From contig NC_090792.1 of the NCBI RefSeq assembly GCF_040054535.1, forward strand, positions 9,898,491 to 9,962,490: 64,000 nt of DNA. Direction: 5' to 3'. How positions within the stretch are numbered: the first letter of the stretch is position 1; the number at the start of each line of letters is the position of its first letter. Both the position numbers and the translations under genes were made by a program. This stretch comes from Antennarius striatus (taxonomy: Eukaryota; Chordata; Actinopteri; Lophiiformes; Antennariidae). The notes beneath the pieces were generated by a model. That model saw only the letters and a program-made list of their open reading frames with translations, was not told the DNA's origin and made no database searches. This document shows positions 60,786-64,000 of this stretch, in pieces.

Positions 60786-60844
<59 letters not shown>

Positions 60845-61403
60845 ATATTAGTGCTGCCAGGCGATTAACAAAATTCATGTAATTAATTACACGATTTGTA
60901 ATTAATTAATCTAATTAACGCATTTTAATCTCACATCTGCTAAAGGCCCCCAAATAAAGAATTTGTAAATAAGGAAACATCAACCAACAGGCTTTTCCTT
61001 TAAAAGGGTAAGCTAACGTTCAACTCTGTGTCCTTGACATGTTTTGAATTTAAATGATATGTTATGCTGGAGCTGCTTCGGTGATAAGAAAGTTATGTTT
61101 TACAAAAGGTACAGATCACTGCGTTTTTGTTGGTAGTCCCGTCTTTGTTCTTTTTATAAATAAACTTTCCGCCCAAAGGTCCGAGTGGGCTTGCCTCGCT
61201 CTCCTTCGTCGCGTCCATCTCTGTTGTCATTCTGTTTTTGACTAGTGGCGCAAGTACGAAGTGACGTCACTGCAGCCTACGGGTCCCTCAATGGGCCAAA
61301 TTTAAAATGCTTGCATTGACTTGCCACTCACAATTAATTGCGTTTATAGCGCATTAATTTGCAGGTAATTAATTAATTTACTTAACCCGTTAAACTGACA
61401 GCC

Positions 61404-61490
<87 letters not shown>

Positions 61491-62460
61491 AAAAAAATTT
61501 TTTTTTTATTTATTTATTTAAAAAATTTTTTTTAAGGGATTGCTGCATGCTTAAGTGGTCAGCGACAGTAAATTTTCTATACATCCTCATCACCACCAGA
61601 CTGCTAGGATCGCAGACCCACTCCACATGAACACATCTCATCAAACAGACATTTCTTCATTTCAGTGGATTTTTCCAGAGCCAAAAGCGATGTCTTCAGA
61701 TTGTAGTAAAAACTGTATCCGACCGGTAGCTTGTGAATTCCCCCCCCCCCCCCCCGGTGGTCAGAAAAGCTATTCCTTAATCAGTTTGATCATCAATTGT
61801 CAATTCTATTTCCATAAATTAACAAGTAAATCTGTAAAGGCACAAGCACCTTCATTCTTTCACTAAACCCAGTGAGGTAAGAAAGAACATTTCCTCTTAA
61901 ATGGAGAAGACTGTTTTTATTCCTCCATGTTCTGATAAATACATTTTACCGAGGGTGTGAGGACTAGTCCGTTAATGTTAAAACTGGAGAACGAGTCAAC
62001 TATAAAAGAGCTTTAGTGCAAAAACGTGGAATAAACAACAATAAGCTCTTCTGAATGACAATTCCGATGTAATGAGACAATACTGAACGGATCCCTCTGG
62101 TATCAGTAATGGGGCTTTGAGCTGTGTGTAACTCAGCAGCAAACATCAAAGTCTGTCTATGTGGCCTCCATTCTGGTGTGTGTGTGTTAAACCAGACCAG
62201 GCTTCAAAGCTTAACATCTGACGTGTTTCTCTGAACACATTTCAAACACAACAGTGCTGCTAGTGAAGGCTTCAGCCAACGGATATCTCCAAACCCTTCA
62301 AATATGGCCACAACCTGTGTATTCCGTCATCTCTGAGCGCTCGTTCAACACAGCGAATGAGTCGCCGTCGATTTTATGCCCCCAGTAATGTCAAATTTAG
62401 AGTTTATACATCGCATAGCAAGGTAAGGAATTAGAATTTACCTCCATTTGGAGACGCCAT
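53191..62460 (-). CDS. lin52: Protein lin-52 homolog, MuvB core subunit of the DREAM complex
   Basis: Nuclear adaptor that links the MuvB core (LIN9, LIN37, LIN54, RBBP4) to p107/p130 for cell-cycle gene repression. Six coding exons on the minus strand: 62460-62442, 60289-60215, 60137-60100, 59964-59898, 59762-59679, 53246-53191; phases match, 112 residues (human 116). The pocket-protein motif LxSxExL is present as LLSFEKL (14-20). The serine that DYRK1A phosphorylates in human (S28) is S24 in DRASPDLWPEQ. The C terminus reads SREMTRGKFLNILERPKK. The fourth intron starts with GC (AAAG then GCAAGT), the only in-frame solution that restores MLKELGSL. Intron 5 is 6.4 kb and may host vsx2 control elements; intron 1 holds a DNA transposon. 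The start chosen is MASPNGG; the few extra residues of the human start are absent. Confidence 0.94.
54650..54800. promoter_or_regulatory. Candidate noncoding element in lin52 intron 5
   Basis: GC-balanced, repeat-free stretch with CATTAATTACAG and TTCCATTATAAGG. It looks unlike the surrounding intron. Inference only. Confidence 0.25.
54966..55120 (+). mobile_element. 3' fragment of a tRNA-derived SINE
   Basis: The order TGTGTGAGTGGTTATTTGTC, CCCTGTGGTGCACCGGCATC, GGATAGGCTCCAGCAACCCC, GTGACCCGCAG, GGATGAGAAG matches the body and 3' end of the SINE at 34273-34633 in plus orientation, truncated at the head. Located in lin52 intron 5. Confidence 0.65.
55222..55253. repeat. Short (CA)n array
   Basis: CA repeats with one interruption, in lin52 intron 5. 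Confidence 0.9.
56300..56335. repeat. (CA)n array
   Basis: CA repeats with one TACA interruption, in lin52 intron 5. Confidence 0.92.
56865..56899. repeat. (GT)n array
   Basis: GT repeats with one GAGT interruption, in lin52 intron 5. Confidence 0.92.
57395..57545. promoter_or_regulatory. Candidate noncoding element in lin52 intron 5
   Basis: Even-composition block with GGATTGATGG, CGCATTAGCAC, CCTAATAGG, AGATTGATCC and CCATTAGGAG, i.e. several TAAT/GATTR sites usable by homeodomain factors such as OTX/CRX or VSX. Inference only. Confidence 0.3.
58336..58350. repeat. 15-G homopolymer
   Basis: Uninterrupted G run in lin52 intron 5. Confidence 0.9.
58560..58830. promoter_or_regulatory. Candidate noncoding element in lin52 intron 5
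   Basis: Repeat-free block with CCCATTAACC, TTTAATGG, AAATTAAACC, GCATTAAACAGG, CCCATTACC and CCAATAATAACC. Spacing and composition resemble developmental enhancers. Conservation not testable here. Confidence 0.3.
60791..60842. repeat. (TA)n array, left flank of the inverted-repeat element
   Basis: About 50 bp of TA directly before the transposon at 60848. Confidence 0.96.
60848..61407. mobile_element. Nonautonomous DNA transposon (hAT-like) in lin52 intron 1
   Basis: A 560-bp element with imperfect terminal inverted repeats: left end TTAGTGCTGCCAG, right end (reverse complemented) TTAGGGCTGTCAG. Subterminal stretches rich in AATTAATTA are also inverted relative to each other. The ends recall the 'agggctgtca...ttaa' family common in vertebrate genomes, which I would place with hAT-type elements. 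It encodes no transposase. TA arrays sit on both sides, so it appears to have inserted into a TA microsatellite, which hides any target-site duplication. Confidence 0.65.
61408..61484. repeat. (TA)n array, right flank of the inverted-repeat element
   Basis: About 77 bp of TA directly after the transposon end, followed by AT-rich runs to about 61535. Confidence 0.96.
61740..61755. repeat. 16-C homopolymer
   Basis: Uninterrupted C run in lin52 intron 1. Confidence 0.9.
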
Positions 62461-63240
62461 CTTCAGAATAAACATGTGACGAACAGTAACCAATCACAAC
62501 AGCCGTCTGTAGGGGCGTACTTCTGTATACTAGCCACAAGGCGGCGCACAAGGGCAGAGCACCTACAGGTCCGGTGGGAGCAGAGGTGTACTGGTTTACT
62601 CGTCCACTAGAGGGCGATGTAGTTTGAAAAAAGTTTTTTTTTCTCTTTCATTTGTTATATCTTTCTTTAGTATTGCTATGTTAAGTATAATAAAAAAGTG
62701 AATGTAGAGTAAAGCTAAAATTTGAAATGACAATAAGTAGAGGCAACAATAACATACACTGAGATTCCGTTTTAATGAAAAAAGAAGACAGATTTCACTG
62801 GTAAAAAAAATATGACACCCCCCCAATTAAAGACTAAGTCAGTGAACACAGAAAAAAAAGGTCAATCTTAAAAACCAGTTAAAAGGAAAATGTATTTTCC
62901 TTTTTCAGATTTCCATTGTCTCCTTTCAGGCACTCTAACTTATTCTTTTGAGACACACCATATAAATACACACACACACACACACACACACACGTCATCT
63001 CACAAGAAAGTGAGGTGTATCTTGAGTTAAGGCAACTCAGTGATGCTTATTTTTAAGTCCACTAGTCTGGCTTGCATATTGCACTGATTTGACTGTATTA
63101 TAAAAAATTCTTGACAAGCGACAGACTGATAGTGTGAAATGTGGAGACACACAAACAACCATACAGGTAGATTCTACAGCCGTGTTAGTTACATCACTGT
63201 TTCATAAACACTTTAAAACCATGAGTCTGTGGAGGGTCGA
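62461..63240. other. Short interval between the pomt2 stop and the lin52 start
   Basis: About 780 bp that must hold the pomt2 3' UTR and the lin52 promoter and 5' UTR. A CCAAT core lies at 62490-62494, about 30 bases upstream of the lin52 ATG. No TATA box was seen. A minus-strand ATTAAA near 62771 could end pomt2. A CA array lies at 62965-62992. Confidence 0.45.
62965..62992. repeat. (CA)n array
   Basis: Short CA run in the probable pomt2 3' UTR. Confidence 0.92.
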
Positions 63241-63961
63241 CTAGAATTCCCAGGTGTCCATCCACTTCAGGCCGGTCATAGCGTTGCCGGGTTCGTGTGC
63301 CAGAGGGCCCGTCATGCCATAGGAGAGTGGATGGAACAAGTAAAAGCTGGCAAATAGAGAATATAAAGTCCTTTAAATAAACAGGACATTCAATTACAGA
63401 GTTGTTTTTAATAATAGCTGAGTAATAGTCAAACAAAAATTTTTTTGGTCAAGCATTAGGTAAGACTGATTACTACAAACTGAACATTAATTTCTAAACT
63501 CCTCTAGTGAGGTGGTTTATTCAGGTTAGTTCAAAAACTATGAGGTGGAGGAAATGGGTTGTGTAAACTTCATCCAAAGGTAAAAGAAATCCACCATTTT
63601 ACTGTCGCTCAAACATATTCACTGTTTCTATATAATATATAAATGTCATAATTTCTACAAAGCCATACTGCTTATTGCCTGATGGCTTTGTTTCATATTT
63701 CAGGTATCAGCCTTCAGTCAGGAAACAATAAAGTATCAAAATAAAGAATCCTTACAAGATAAACGCACAACTGGTAGGATCCTCATTAATGCAAAAGACC
63801 ATTTTCTGAGCGTGACAGTGAATGACAGACATACAGTCGTTCATCTCACCTGTAAAGGATGATAAAAAGAAGCACCATCTGGCCGACCTTCTGCAGCCAA
63901 TCACAATAGGGAGGGTGGAGCAACAGGTCCGAGCTTTTCAACAGAATGTCCAAAGTAATTC
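63241..63961 (-). CDS. pomt2: Protein O-mannosyltransferase 2, last two coding exons, partial
   Basis: ER multi-pass enzyme that, with POMT1, transfers mannose from dolichyl-phosphate-mannose to Ser/Thr of alpha-dystroglycan and other proteins. Exons on the minus strand: 63961-63850 (opens in mid codon after an AG) and 63346-63241 (TAG stop). They join as Ser across the intron and read [20 protein letters not shown], then [10 protein letters not shown] at the C terminus. This matches the human POMT2 end ([12 protein letters not shown], then GLRWLDSWDF) and not POMT1. The upstream exon encodes the final hydrophobic helix ([10 protein letters not shown]). All catalytic and MIR-domain exons lie right of the window. 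Confidence 0.9.
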
Positions 63962-64000
63962 CTGTGAAAAATAATCACAATGCTTTACCAGAGCCCCTTA

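Overview
The window is vertebrate nuclear DNA, almost certainly from a teleost fish. It has intron-bearing genes with GT-AG splice sites, protein families typical of vertebrates, many CA/GT, GATA and AAT microsatellites, 5'-truncated fish-type LINEs of the jockey superfamily and a tRNA-derived SINE. Gene identities rest on reading exons in frame across splice sites and comparing them with remembered human family members; no alignment was run.

Layout. (1) 832-8230, plus strand: the last 14 coding exons of a RASGRP1-type Ras guanine-nucleotide exchange factor; its 5' exons lie left of the window. (2) 8231-27500: a gene-poor interval with microsatellites and two nearly identical 5'-truncated LINE copies placed tail to tail (13879-15610 plus, 18037-19553 minus). 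(3) 27500-34130, plus strand: syndig1l, with a TATA-like promoter, one noncoding first exon and three coding exons. A young SINE with a perfect 12-bp target-site duplication lies just past its poly(A) signal. (4) 34646-42930: a gene-free interval between convergent genes. (5) 43556-47913, minus strand: vsx2 (chx10), a complete five-exon paired-like homeobox gene with a TATA/CCAAT promoter. (6) 48063-52860: the region upstream of vsx2, with several clusters of TAAT homeodomain sites that look like candidate enhancers. (7) 53191-62460, minus strand: lin52, complete in six coding exons, with one GC-AG intron and a nonautonomous inverted-repeat transposon in intron 1. (8) 63241-63961, minus strand: the last two coding exons of pomt2, which continues off the right edge.

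lin52, vsx2 and syndig1l keep the relative order and orientation I recall from human 14q24.3 (lin52 and vsx2 in tandem, syndig1l convergent). The genes I recall between VSX2 and SYNDIG1L in human (ABCD4, VRTN) are not seen here. RASGRP1 is on human chromosome 15, so its place beside syndig1l is a synteny difference. The genes do not form one pathway: Ras/diacylglycerol signalling (rasgrp1), synapse or vesicle membrane protein (syndig1l), retinal progenitor and bipolar-cell transcription factor (vsx2), cell-cycle repressor subunit (lin52) and protein O-mannosylation (pomt2). The shared theme is likely regulatory, with vsx2 control elements probably spread over its own introns, the upstream interval and the large lin52 intron.

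I found no evidence for a new multi-gene system. The most useful unusual points are the GC-AG intron, the LINE 5'-junction triplication, the TSD-flanked SINE, the TA-embedded transposon, the spliced upstream ORF of syndig1l and the TAAT-rich candidate enhancers.
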